Assembly: GCF_012910705.2 (NCBI RefSeq)
Contig: NZ_WTVG02000039.1
Location: 558,001 to 622,000, forward strand
From: Aromatoleum anaerobium
GTDB taxonomy: Bacteria; Pseudomonadota; Gammaproteobacteria; Burkholderiales; Rhodocyclaceae
Length of the DNA stretch: 64,000 nucleotides
Direction: 5' to 3'
Shown: positions 34,732 through 42,452 of the stretch, in pieces
How positions within the stretch are numbered: the stretch's first letter is position 1
Layout of the letters: each line of letters starts with the position of its first letter
Program-made: the position numbers and the translations under genes
The notes under the pieces: model-generated
The model's database searches: none
The model's input: the letters and a program-made list of their open reading frames with translations, nothing else
Told to the model about the DNA's origin: nothing

Positions 34732-35499
34732 ATGGCCGCGCCGCTCTCCTTCACAGCCATTACGGGAATCCCGGCGATAGCCGCGGGCGACGATCTCGCG
34801 CCGATCATCGCGAACGCCATCGAGGCCGCTGGCCTGGCCGTGAATGAGGGCGACGTACTCGTCGTCGCGCAGAAAATCGTCTCCAAGGCCGAAGACCGCT
34901 TCGCCGACCTGCGTGAAGTCGTGCCTTCCGCCCGCGCGCGGGAACTCTCACAGATCACCGGCAAGGACGCGCGCGTCGTCGAACTGGTGTTGTCCGAATC
35001 GACCGTGGTGCTGCGCGCGGTGCCGAACGTGCTGATCGTGCGCCACCGCCTCGGCTACGTGATGGCCAACGCCGGCATCGATCGCTCGAATGTCGCGAGC
35101 GCCGATGGCGAGGAGCGCGTGCTGCTGTTGCCGCTGGACCCGGATGTCTCGGCGGAGCGGCTGCGCACCGGGCTGCATACATTGACCGGCATCGCCCCCG
35201 GCGTAATCGTCAGCGACAGTTTCGGCCGGCCGTGGCGCACGGGCGTCGTCAATGTCGCGCTCGGTACGGCTGGGGTGCCCTCGCTGATCGACCGCCGTGG
35301 CGAGACCGATCTCTACGGGCGCAAACTCGAAATCACCCAGGTCGCGTTCGCCGATGCACTAACGGCCGGCGCCGCGCTGGTGATGGGCGAAGGCGCCGAA
35401 GGCACGCCGGCGGTGCTGGTGCGCGGCGCCCAACATGACGCACCGCTGGCAAACGCCCAGGCGCTGATCCGCCCGTTCGCCGAGGACCTGTTCCAATGA
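34732..35499 (+). CDS. cofE: Coenzyme F420-0:L-glutamate ligase
   Basis: The 255-residue CofE adds glutamate residues to F420-0 using GTP. The conserved DVLVVAQKIVSKAEDR block near residue 43, IVRHRLGYVMANAGID and VSDSFGRPWRTGVVNVALG are all present. It is a stand-alone CofE without the extra C-terminal nitroreductase domain of mycobacterial FbiB. It overlaps the start of the cofD-like gene by 4 bp (ATGA), so translation is coupled. The sequence appears complete and functional. Confidence 0.95.
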   Translation: MAAPLSFTAITGIPAIAAGDDLAPIIANAIEAAGLAVNEGDVLVVAQKIVSKAEDRFADLREVVPSARARELSQITGKDARVVELVLSESTVVLRAVPNVLIVRHRLGYVMANAGIDRSNVASADGEERVLLLPLDPDVSAERLRTGLHTLTGIAPGVIVSDSFGRPWRTGVVNVALGTAGVPSLIDRRGETDLYGRKLEITQVAFADALTAGAALVMGEGAEGTPAVLVRGAQHDAPLANAQALIRPFAEDLFQ

Positions 35500-36089
35500 G
35501 CCCCCCGATCGCGGCACTTTCCGGCGGCGTCGGCGGTGCCAAGCTCGCCGACGGCCTGATGCGCGTGCTGCCGCCCGACACACTCACCGTCATCGTCAAC
35601 ACCGGCGACGACTTCCGCCATCTCGGCCTGCACGTTTCGCCCGACGTCGACACCGCGCTGTACACGCTCGCCGGCCTCGCCAATCCGGAAACCGGCTGGG
35701 GCCGGCGCGACGAGACCTGGAATTTCATGCGCGCGCTCGAAGCGCTGGGCGGCGAAACCTGGTTCCGCCTCGGCGACGGCGATCTCGCGATGCACGTCGA
35801 ACGCACGCGACGCCTCGCGGACGGCGACACGCTCAGCCGCATCACCGCCGATACCGCACGCCGTCTCGGCATTCCGGCGCAGATCTTGCCGATGAGCGAC
35901 GACCCGGTGCATACCCGCGTCGCGACCGCTGACGGCCTGCTCGACTTCCAGGACTACTTTGTGCGCCTGCAGTGCCGGCCGGCAGTTAGCGCATTGCACT
36001 TCGACAGTGCCGAGCATGCACGACCGGCCCCGCAAGCGCTCGCCGCGCTCGCCTTCGCCGCGACGCTGCGCGAAGGAGCGACGGTATGA
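35496..36089 (+). CDS. cofD: CofD-like 2-phospho-L-lactate transferase, shortened
   Basis: The N-terminal part is a clear CofD/FbiA: ALSGGVGGAKLADGL, VNTGDDFRHLGLHVSPD and GWGRRDETWNFM. CofD transfers the phospho-lactyl (or 3-phosphoglyceryl) group onto Fo to make F420-0. The family is about 310-330 residues long; this one has 197. The region after ARPAPQALAALAFA, which should contain the APSNPxxSIxxIL motif and the remaining C-terminal domain, is missing. The stop codon overlaps the cofC start (ATGA), the normal operon junction, so an internal in-frame deletion of roughly 110-125 codons is more likely than a premature stop. Confidence 0.88.
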   Translation: MSPPIAALSGGVGGAKLADGLMRVLPPDTLTVIVNTGDDFRHLGLHVSPDVDTALYTLAGLANPETGWGRRDETWNFMRALEALGGETWFRLGDGDLAMHVERTRRLADGDTLSRITADTARRLGIPAQILPMSDDPVHTRVATADGLLDFQDYFVRLQCRPAVSALHFDSAEHARPAPQALAALAFAATLREGATV

Positions 36090-36802
36090 GTTGCTGGGCG
36101 CTGATCCCGATCAAGACCCTGTCGCTCGGCAAGGGACGCCTGGCCGGCGCGCTGTCGCCGGCCGAACGCCAGCGGCTGATCCGCAAGATGCTCGACCGTG
36201 TGCTGGCCGCGCTTACCGCATCACGCCTCGTCGAGGGTATCGCGATCGTCACGCCCGAATGCCGCGCTCTGGCGGGCAAGGCCACGCTGCTGCCCGACCG
36301 CGGCGCAGGCCTCAACGGCTCGATCGCGGATGCGGCACAGAGCCTCGCCGCATTTGGTGCAACCGAACTGCTGGTGCTGCACGGCGATCTGCCGCTGGTG
36401 AACCGGGTCGAAATCGACCGGATCATCACACTCGGCCGCAGCACCGGCCTCGCGCTCGCGCCGGACCGGCGCCGCCAGGGCACCAACGCGATCTACCTGC
36501 AGCCCGACAGCGGTTTCGAATTCCGCTTCGGCACGCACAGTTTCGCCAGCCATCAGGCGGAGGCCGCGCGCTGCGGCCTCCGACCGACGGTGGTCGACCT
36601 GCCCGGTCTCGCGTTCGATGTCGACGAAGCGCCCGACCTTGACCTGCTGGGCGACCTGCTCGTCGACCTGCGCGAGGGTGCAAAAATGAGCCCACAAGTC
36701 AGCACGCAAATGCGCACGCAAGACTTCCCGATCAATTCCCGGAGCGTCCCGATATGGCAACCAGTGCAACCCGAATACTCGCTGATGCACGCGCGGGACT
36801 GA
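36086..36802 (+). CDS. cofC: 2-phospho-L-lactate (or 3-phosphoglycerate) guanylyltransferase
   Basis: The 238-residue CofC/FbiD homologue makes the GDP-activated side-chain precursor of F420. The nucleotidyltransferase signature IPIKTLSLGKGRLAG at the N-terminus, the LLVLHGDLPLV metal-binding block and RRRQGTNAIYLQP are clear. In Paraburkholderia the homologue prefers 3-phosphoglycerate, giving 3PG-F420; which substrate applies here is unknown. GAAGGAG precedes the ATG at 36086. The last 30 residues are atypical and run 49 bp into the fbiC gene. Confidence 0.93.
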   Translation: MSCWALIPIKTLSLGKGRLAGALSPAERQRLIRKMLDRVLAALTASRLVEGIAIVTPECRALAGKATLLPDRGAGLNGSIADAAQSLAAFGATELLVLHGDLPLVNRVEIDRIITLGRSTGLALAPDRRRQGTNAIYLQPDSGFEFRFGTHSFASHQAEAARCGLRPTVVDLPGLAFDVDEAPDLDLLGDLLVDLREGAKMSPQVSTQMRTQDFPINSRSVPIWQPVQPEYSLMHARD

Positions 36803-39138
36803 GGCTCACCGCCACGCAAGCCGGCATACTGGCGGCTGAGCGCGATCCGGGCCCGCTGCTTGAAACCGCCGAAGCGTTGACGCTCACCGGCCACGGTCGC
36901 GTGGTCAGTTGGTCGCGCAAGGTCTTCATCCCGCTCACGCGCCTATGCCGCAATGCTTGCGGCTACTGCACATTTGCCGAATCGCCGAATCAAATGGAAA
37001 GCGCCTTCCTGACGCCCGACGAAGTGCTGGCGATCGCGAGGGCCGGCGCCGAAGCCGGTTGCCGCGAGGCACTGCTGACGCTCGGCGAGAAACCCGAACT
37101 GCGCCACGCCATGGCCCGCGACGCGCTCGCCACGCTCGGCTTCACCACGACGATCGAGTATGTGGCGGCGATCGCGCGCCGGATCTTTGAAGAAACCGGC
37201 CTGCTGCCGCATATCAATCCGGGCAACATGTCGCCTGCGGATCTCGCCCTGCTGCGGCCGGTCTCCGCCTCGATGGGCATCATGCTCGAATCCGCGTCAG
37301 CGAGGCTGTGCGAGCGCGGCGGCCCGCACTGGAAATGCCCGGACAAGCACCCCGAAGTCCGGCTCGCGACGATCCGCCATGCCGGCGAGCAGTCGGTCGC
37401 ACTGACCAGCGGCATTCTGATCGGCATCGGCGAAACGCGGCTGGAACGTGTCCAAGCCCTGCTCGCGCTGCGCGAACTCAACGACATACACGGCCACCTG
37501 CAGGAAATCATCATCCAGAATTTCCGCGCGAAGCCGGGCACCGCGATGGCCGCCGCATCGGAACCGGACCTCGCCGAACACCAGTGGACGATCGCTATCG
37601 CCAGGCTGATCTTCGGACCATCGATGTCGATCCAGGCGCCACCGAACCTGCGCCCCAGCGAGCTCGCGCCGCTGATCCGCGCCGGTATCAACGACTGGGG
37701 CGGGGTGTCGCCGGTTACCCCGGACCACGTCAACCCGGAAGCCTGCTGGCCGCACATTGCCACGCTGCGCAGCGAAACCGAAGCCGCCGGCCGGCATCTC
37801 GTCGAACGCCTCGCGCTGGTGCCGAACTTCGCACAACACGCTGGCCGCTGGACGGATCTGGCGATGTGCAAGGCGGTGCTGCGCCACACCGACGCACAAG
37901 GCTTTGCCCGTAACGACGACTGGCACGCCGGCGCCGGGACGCCGCCGCCTCCGCTCGCGCTCGTCCGCGGGGCAACGCCGAACGGCCGGCCCGATGCCGG
38001 CATCGCGCGCCTGATCGATCAGGCGTGCGCCGGCCACACGCTCGGCGAAGACGCCATCGCGACGCTGTTCACCGCACGCGGCGCGGATTTCGACGCTGTC
38101 GTCGCCGCCGCCGACCGCCTGCGCGCGGCGACCGTCGGCGACGCGGTGTCCTGGGTGACGAACTGCAACATCAATTACACCAACATCTGCCTGCATCGTT
38201 GCGGTTTCTGCGCATTCGCCAAGGGCCGCAGCGCCGAATCACTGCGCGGACCGGCCTACCGGCTCGACCCGGACGCCGTGGCGCAGCGCGCCCTTGAGGC
38301 CCACGCACGCGGCGCCACCGAAGTGTGCCTGCAGGGCGGCATCCACCCGGACTACACCGGCGAGTCGTACCTCGACATCGTCGCCGCGGTAAAGCATGCG
38401 GTGCCGGACATGCACATCCACGCGTTCTCGCCGCTGGAAATCCGCCACGGTGCAACGACGCTGGGCCTGTCCGCCGGCGATTTCCTGCGCCGCCTGCGCG
38501 CGGCCGGTCTCGGCACCCTGCCCGGCACCGCTGCCGAAGTGCTCGACGACGAGGTGCGCGCGCTGCTGTGCCCGGACAAGCTCAACACCGAAGAATGGCT
38601 CGACATCGTGCGCACCGCACACGAGGCGGGCGTGCGCACGACCTCGACGATCATGTTCGGCCACGTCGACACGCCGCATCACTGGGCACGCCACCTGCTG
38701 CGGCTGCGCGCGCTGCAGCAGCAAACCGGCGGCATCACCGAATTCGTGCCGCTGCCCTTCGTGCATATGGAATCGCCGCTGTGGCACAAGGGCCGCAGCC
38801 GCTCGGGTCCGACGTTGCGCGAAGCGCTGCTGATGCACGCGATCGGCCGGCTCGCGCTGCACCCGCTGATCCCGAACATCCAGACCTCGTGGGTCAAAAT
38901 GGGGCCCGCCGGCGCCGCGCTGTGCCTGCAGGCCGGCGCCAACGATCTTGGCGGCACGCTGATGTACGAATCGATCACGCGCGCGGCCGGCGGCGCTAAC
39001 GGCCAGGAAATGGACGCGGCAGGCATGAACGGCATTGCCACTAGCATCGGCCGCCCGCTGTGGCGCCGCACGACGCTGTACGAAGACGTTGTCGCAACGC
39101 CCGCGCCCCGCTGCGCGCAAGAAACCTGCATGAACTGA
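36754..39138 (+). CDS. fbiC: Fused 7,8-didemethyl-8-hydroxy-5-deazariboflavin (Fo) synthase, CofG-CofH fusion
   Basis: This 794-residue protein joins both radical-SAM halves of Fo synthase in one chain. The CofG half has its FeS motif CRNACGYC at residues 65-72. The CofH half has CLHRCGFC at about residues 479-486. Together they build the deazaflavin ring from tyrosine and a ribityl-uracil intermediate. The fused form is characteristic of Actinobacteria and some eukaryotes, whereas many bacteria and archaea use separate cofG and cofH, so acquisition from an actinobacterial line is possible. The order npdG-cofE-cofD-cofC-fbiC makes this a self-contained F420 operon apart from the shortened cofD. 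Confidence 0.97.
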   Translation: MATSATRILADARAGLRLTATQAGILAAERDPGPLLETAEALTLTGHGRVVSWSRKVFIPLTRLCRNACGYCTFAESPNQMESAFLTPDEVLAIARAGAEAGCREALLTLGEKPELRHAMARDALATLGFTTTIEYVAAIARRIFEETGLLPHINPGNMSPADLALLRPVSASMGIMLESASARLCERGGPHWKCPDKHPEVRLATIRHAGEQSVALTSGILIGIGETRLERVQALLALRELNDIHGHLQEIIIQNFRAKPGTAMAAASEPDLAEHQWTIAIARLIFGPSMSIQAPPNLRPSELAPLIRAGINDWGGVSPVTPDHVNPEACWPHIATLRSETEAAGRHLVERLALVPNFAQHAGRWTDLAMCKAVLRHTDAQGFARNDDWHAGAGTPPPPLALVRGATPNGRPDAGIARLIDQACAGHTLGEDAIATLFTARGADFDAVVAAADRLRAATVGDAVSWVTNCNINYTNICLHRCGFCAFAKGRSAESLRGPAYRLDPDAVAQRALEAHARGATEVCLQGGIHPDYTGESYLDIVAAVKHAVPDMHIHAFSPLEIRHGATTLGLSAGDFLRRLRAAGLGTLPGTAAEVLDDEVRALLCPDKLNTEEWLDIVRTAHEAGVRTTSTIMFGHVDTPHHWARHLLRLRALQQQTGGITEFVPLPFVHMESPLWHKGRSRSGPTLREALLMHAIGRLALHPLIPNIQTSWVKMGPAGAALCLQAGANDLGGTLMYESITRAAGGANGQEMDAAGMNGIATSIGRPLWRRTTLYEDVVATPAPRCAQETCMN

Positions 39139-39161
39139 ATAACCCGGAACAAGGAAGAAAC

Positions 39162-39782
39162 ATGGCACTGCAAATCCAGGAAAACTTCCAGGTGGCGGCC
39201 CCCATCGATGCGGTGTGGGAATTCCTGCTCAATCCGGAAAACGTCGTCGCCTGCATGCCCGGCGCGTCGCTGAACCAGATCGTTGACGACAAGAGCTTCA
39301 TCGGCTCGGTGAAACTCAAGATCGGCGCCGTCAGCGCGCAATACCAGGGGACGATCACCTATCTCGACAAGGACAAGGCCAGTCACACGGTGAAAATGCT
39401 CGCCTCCGGCAACGAACGCGGTGGAGGCACGGTCAGCGGCACGATCATCACTCGCCTCGCCGCCTCACCGGACAGCCGCAGCACCGAAGTCAGCTGCGAG
39501 TCGAGCGTCGATCTCACCGGGCGTATCGTCCAGGTCGGCCGCGGCATGATTGAAGGCGTGTCGGCGCAGATCATCAAGAAATACGTGAATAACGTGCGGG
39601 CGCTGCTCGAAGTCCCGCGCGATGCGCCGCCCGCCGCAGCCGGCGAAACGGCCGCCGCATCAGGTTCCGAACCTCGCCCGGTGCCGCAGAAGGAAGACTC
39701 GATCAATATCGTCGCGGTGGTATTCAAGGTCATCTTCGAGCGCATCGCCGGCTTCTTCCGCCGCATGCTCGGCCGCGCCTGA
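39162..39782 (+). CDS. CoxG/SRPBCC-family protein with C-terminal hydrophobic tail
   Basis: The 206-residue protein has an N-terminal SRPBCC domain (QIQENFQVAAPIDAVWEFLLNPENVVACMPGA) of the CO-dehydrogenase subunit G family. After a Pro/Ala linker comes a C-terminal amphipathic, arginine-rich stretch (VVFKVIFERIAGFFRRMLG) that could bind the membrane. CoxG anchors or matures molybdenum hydroxylases. AAGGAAG stands before the ATG at 39162, 23 bp after fbiC, so it probably belongs to the F420 operon. No molybdenum hydroxylase structural gene is present nearby. Confidence 0.88.
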   Translation: MALQIQENFQVAAPIDAVWEFLLNPENVVACMPGASLNQIVDDKSFIGSVKLKIGAVSAQYQGTITYLDKDKASHTVKMLASGNERGGGTVSGTIITRLAASPDSRSTEVSCESSVDLTGRIVQVGRGMIEGVSAQIIKKYVNNVRALLEVPRDAPPAAAGETAAASGSEPRPVPQKEDSINIVAVVFKVIFERIAGFFRRMLGRA

Positions 39783-39797
39783 CGCGGCTGAAGAATA

Positions 39798-39864
39798 TCG
39801 TCCTTCCCGCGCAAGCGGGAGCCCAGTTTTGACAACGGGGTTTCCCCCTGCGCGGGAAGGACGA
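39798..39864. terminator. Long inverted repeat between convergent genes, terminator or intergenic repeat
   Basis: TCGTCCTTCCCGCGCA at 39798-39813 is repeated as its exact complement TGCGCGGGAAGGACGA at 39849-39864. It lies between the convergent CoxG- and XdhC-like genes and is followed by a TTTTT run, so it can terminate transcription. The sequence style (TTCCCGCGC) is like dispersed palindromic repeats of Betaproteobacteria; only one copy was noticed here. Confidence 0.55.
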
Positions 39865-39881
39865 AGCCCGTGTTTTTAATC

Positions 39882-41075
39882 TCAGGCGGGCGTCAAGCCG
39901 CACAGGATCTCGCCGTGCGGCAAGCCGGCGACGATTACCGGCTTCGCGCTGCCGCAGGGCTCGTGCAACGGCCCGTGGCGGTGCTTCGCAAATCCGCCGC
40001 TGCGTCCGGCAACGGCCGCCCGGATCTCGGCGACGATCGCGAGCGCGATTTCCTCTGGCGTGTCGGCGCCGATGTCCAGCCCGGCCGGGCCATACAGCCA
40101 TGACGCCGCATCGCCGCGCACCGCGAAGCCTTCGGCTTCGAGTTCGTCGAGCAGTCGCGCGGTGCGCCGCTTCGGCCCGAGGATCGCGACATAGCGCGGC
40201 CGTCGCGGCAGCAACGCGCGCAGCGCGCGCAGATCCTCGAAATAGTTGTGGCTCATCGTCACCGCGATAATGCCCCCCTCGTCCGGCAAACTGTCCAGCG
40301 CTGGTCCGGCATCCGACATCAGCACCTGGTCCGCGGCGGCGAAGCGCCTGTGCATCGCGTGCCCGGCGTTGCGTGAAACCACGCCGACATGCCATCCCAG
40401 TGCCTTCGCGAACTGCACCAGCGGCACGGCATCGTGTCCCGCGCCGAAGACCGCCAGCGACAGCGACGGCTTTACCAGCTCGAAAAACACCTCGACACGC
40501 CCACCCGGCGTATCAATCACCGACTGCAGCGGGCGTCCAGCCGACAGCACGCGTCGGGCTTCGTCGACGAGTTGCGCACACAGCGAAGTTGCGCCGATTC
40601 CATTTGAGTCGATAGGCTGGCCTTCTGTCAGCATCAGCCGTGCACCGACCCGCGCACCGGGGTCACCGCTCACCGCAAACACCGTCGCGAGCACGCCGGT
40701 CCGACGCCGGTTCAAGCAATCGGCGAGAAAATCGATCGGCCCCGCAGCCTCCGGTGATAGCGGTTCGACCAGCACGACAACAATGCCCTTGCAACCGAGC
40801 GAATAACCCTCAGCGATATCGTCATCGGTCGAATCGTAGACCGCGACCACCGGCTCGCCACTGTGCAGCACCCGCGCCGCCTGCCGGAAAACGTCGCGTT
40901 CCAGGCAGCCGCCACTGATCGAACCGACCGCCTCGCCGTCGCCGCTGACGAGCATTCGCGCACCCGGCCGCCGGTACGTCGAACCCCCGACGGCAACCAC
41001 CGTTGCGAGCGCCGCCGATTCGCCGCGTGCGCGAAGCCGCGCGAACGCCTGAATGATCCGCTGCAGTTCATTCAT
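39882..41075 (-). CDS. XdhC/CoxF-family molybdenum cofactor maturation protein
   Basis: This 397-residue protein combines an N-terminal XdhC_CoxI domain (AALATVVAVGGSTYRRPGARML, then SISGGCLE) with a C-terminal Rossmann domain (LAVFGAGHDAVPLVQFAKALGW). XdhC family members bind and sulfurate molybdenum cofactor for xanthine-dehydrogenase and CO-dehydrogenase-type enzymes. GGAGG precedes the ATG at 41075. It is convergent to the CoxG-like gene and divergent from the AraC-type regulator. With CoxG it implies a molybdenum hydroxylase working in this pathway, but its structural subunits are not in the window. Confidence 0.9.
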   Translation of the reverse strand: MNELQRIIQAFARLRARGESAALATVVAVGGSTYRRPGARMLVSGDGEAVGSISGGCLERDVFRQAARVLHSGEPVVAVYDSTDDDIAEGYSLGCKGIVVVLVEPLSPEAAGPIDFLADCLNRRRTGVLATVFAVSGDPGARVGARLMLTEGQPIDSNGIGATSLCAQLVDEARRVLSAGRPLQSVIDTPGGRVEVFFELVKPSLSLAVFGAGHDAVPLVQFAKALGWHVGVVSRNAGHAMHRRFAAADQVLMSDAGPALDSLPDEGGIIAVTMSHNYFEDLRALRALLPRRPRYVAILGPKRRTARLLDELEAEGFAVRGDAASWLYGPAGLDIGADTPEEIALAIVAEIRAAVAGRSGGFAKHRHGPLHEPCGSAKPVIVAGLPHGEILCGLTPA

Positions 41076-41196
41076 GCCCGACCTCCGTCCGTGTATCGCA
41101 TCATCGAGCCCGACTCTCGCACCCGACACGCAAACCCGCATCATTCCTTTGAATTACGGTTTCGGGGCGGGCGACAACCATGGCGAAGCACGGGTT

Positions 41197-41215
41197 TTAA
41201 TTCGATCGGACGATG
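41197..41215 (+). promoter_or_regulatory. Putative operator, 19-bp motif copy E (AraC-type gene)
   Basis: The site reads TTAATTCGATCGGACGATG, 16 of 19 matches to the consensus, with the 3' half ATCGGACGATG perfect. It lies in the divergent XdhC/AraC gap, 118 bp before the AraC-type ATG at 41334 and in the same orientation. This longer spacing differs from the other copies. Confidence 0.5.
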
Positions 41216-41333
41216 CGCCCTGTCCCTCCGTTCGGCGACGATCCTTGCACCGTAGCAACAGATCGTGATCGGTCGCGCGCTTTCACCGAGTAGCACGGGG
41301 TTCGATGCTTACGGACTACGGACGAGGACGGCA

Positions 41334-42374
41334 ATGAAAGATCTGAAGCCGACAGGCAAACTGAATTTCTATCTTGCCCGCATGGCCAGCCGGGGCTTCG
41401 GCGCCGAGCAGGTGCTCGCCGGAACGGGACTGCGCGCCGAAAGCCTGGACGACAGCCAGTCGCGTCCCCATCCGCTGCAGTACCGCAAGATCATCCTCAA
41501 CATGATCGAGCTGACGCGCGATCCCTTCCTCGGCATCACGCTGGGCGCAGAATTCAAGATCAGCGATCTCGGCATCCTCGGCTACGCGGCACTGAGCGCG
41601 TCGACGCTGAAGGAATCCCGCGAACTCTACGACCGTTACCGCGGACTCAACGAACACATCTTCGCCTCCACCAATTACATCAAACACGGACGCTGGTTCT
41701 CGGAGATCCAGGACGTCTACCGGCTCGGCGACGTGATGCGCTTCGCAGTGGAGGAATTCGTCAGCCAGACCATCGAACTCGCCGCGACGATGACGAACAA
41801 GCCCTTCCCGATCCTCGAACTGCACGTCACCTACCCGCAACCGCCCGATGTGTCGCCCTACATCCGGCGCTTCAACTGCCCGATCTACTTCAACCAGGCG
41901 CGCAACATCGTCGTGTTCGACATCAACCGCCTGCAGGACCCGATCAGCCTCGCGAACGAGGAAGTGTTCAAGCTGTGCGCGCGCCACTGCGAAATGCTCG
42001 CATCGAAACGCAACAGCGACGCGCAACTGTCCGACCTGATCCGCAACTACCTCGTCAATAACCCCGGCGAATTCCCGACGCTGGAAGAAATGGCCGGCCA
42101 TCTGAACATCGGCTCGCGCACGCTGCGGCGGCGGCTCGTCAGCGAGGACCTCAGCTACCAGAAGATCCTCGACGACACGCGCAAGGATCTCGCGATCCAG
42201 TACCTGCAACACACCGCCCTGACCCCGAAGGAAATCGGTTACCTGCTCGGTTACAGCAGCGTCAGCAATTTCCGCCGCGCCTTCAAGGGCTGGACCAACC
42301 ACACGCTTTCGGACGTCCGCCTGGGCGCGCATGAACCCGGTGCGCCGGCCACATCGCTGCACGCACGCTTGTAG
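41334..42374 (+). CDS. AraC-family transcriptional regulator (arabinose_bd/OruR-type sensor)
   Basis: In this 346-residue regulator, the N-terminal domain of about 200 residues (PLQYRKIILNMIELTRDPFLGITLG) is the PF12625-like sensor. The C-terminal AraC helix-turn-helix pair (TLEEMAGHLNIGSRTLRRRL, then IGYLLGYSSVSNFRRAFKGW) binds DNA. ATG 41334 has GAGGACGG upstream; an earlier GTG at 41265 is possible. A copy of the 19-bp motif lies upstream, and another overlaps its own stop codon in front of the next operon. It is therefore the best local candidate to bind the motif and may be autoregulated. Confidence 0.92.
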   Translation: MKDLKPTGKLNFYLARMASRGFGAEQVLAGTGLRAESLDDSQSRPHPLQYRKIILNMIELTRDPFLGITLGAEFKISDLGILGYAALSASTLKESRELYDRYRGLNEHIFASTNYIKHGRWFSEIQDVYRLGDVMRFAVEEFVSQTIELAATMTNKPFPILELHVTYPQPPDVSPYIRRFNCPIYFNQARNIVVFDINRLQDPISLANEEVFKLCARHCEMLASKRNSDAQLSDLIRNYLVNNPGEFPTLEEMAGHLNIGSRTLRRRLVSEDLSYQKILDDTRKDLAIQYLQHTALTPKEIGYLLGYSSVSNFRRAFKGWTNHTLSDVRLGAHEPGAPATSLHARL

Positions 42375-42389
42375 TCCCATCGGACGATG
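42371..42389 (+). promoter_or_regulatory. Putative operator, 19-bp motif copy D (SDR operon)
   Basis: GTAGTCCCATCGGACGATG matches the consensus at 18 of 19 positions. It overlaps the TAG stop of the AraC-type gene and ends 63 bp before the SDR start at 42453. Inside it, CCATCG-GA-CGATGG and GTCC-CATC-GGAC form overlapping inverted repeats. Confidence 0.6.
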
Positions 42390-42452
42390 GCATGCGCGGG
42401 CCGGGCCCCTACGCTCGACGGGTAGAAACCAAATCTTCAAAGGAGAGACAGC

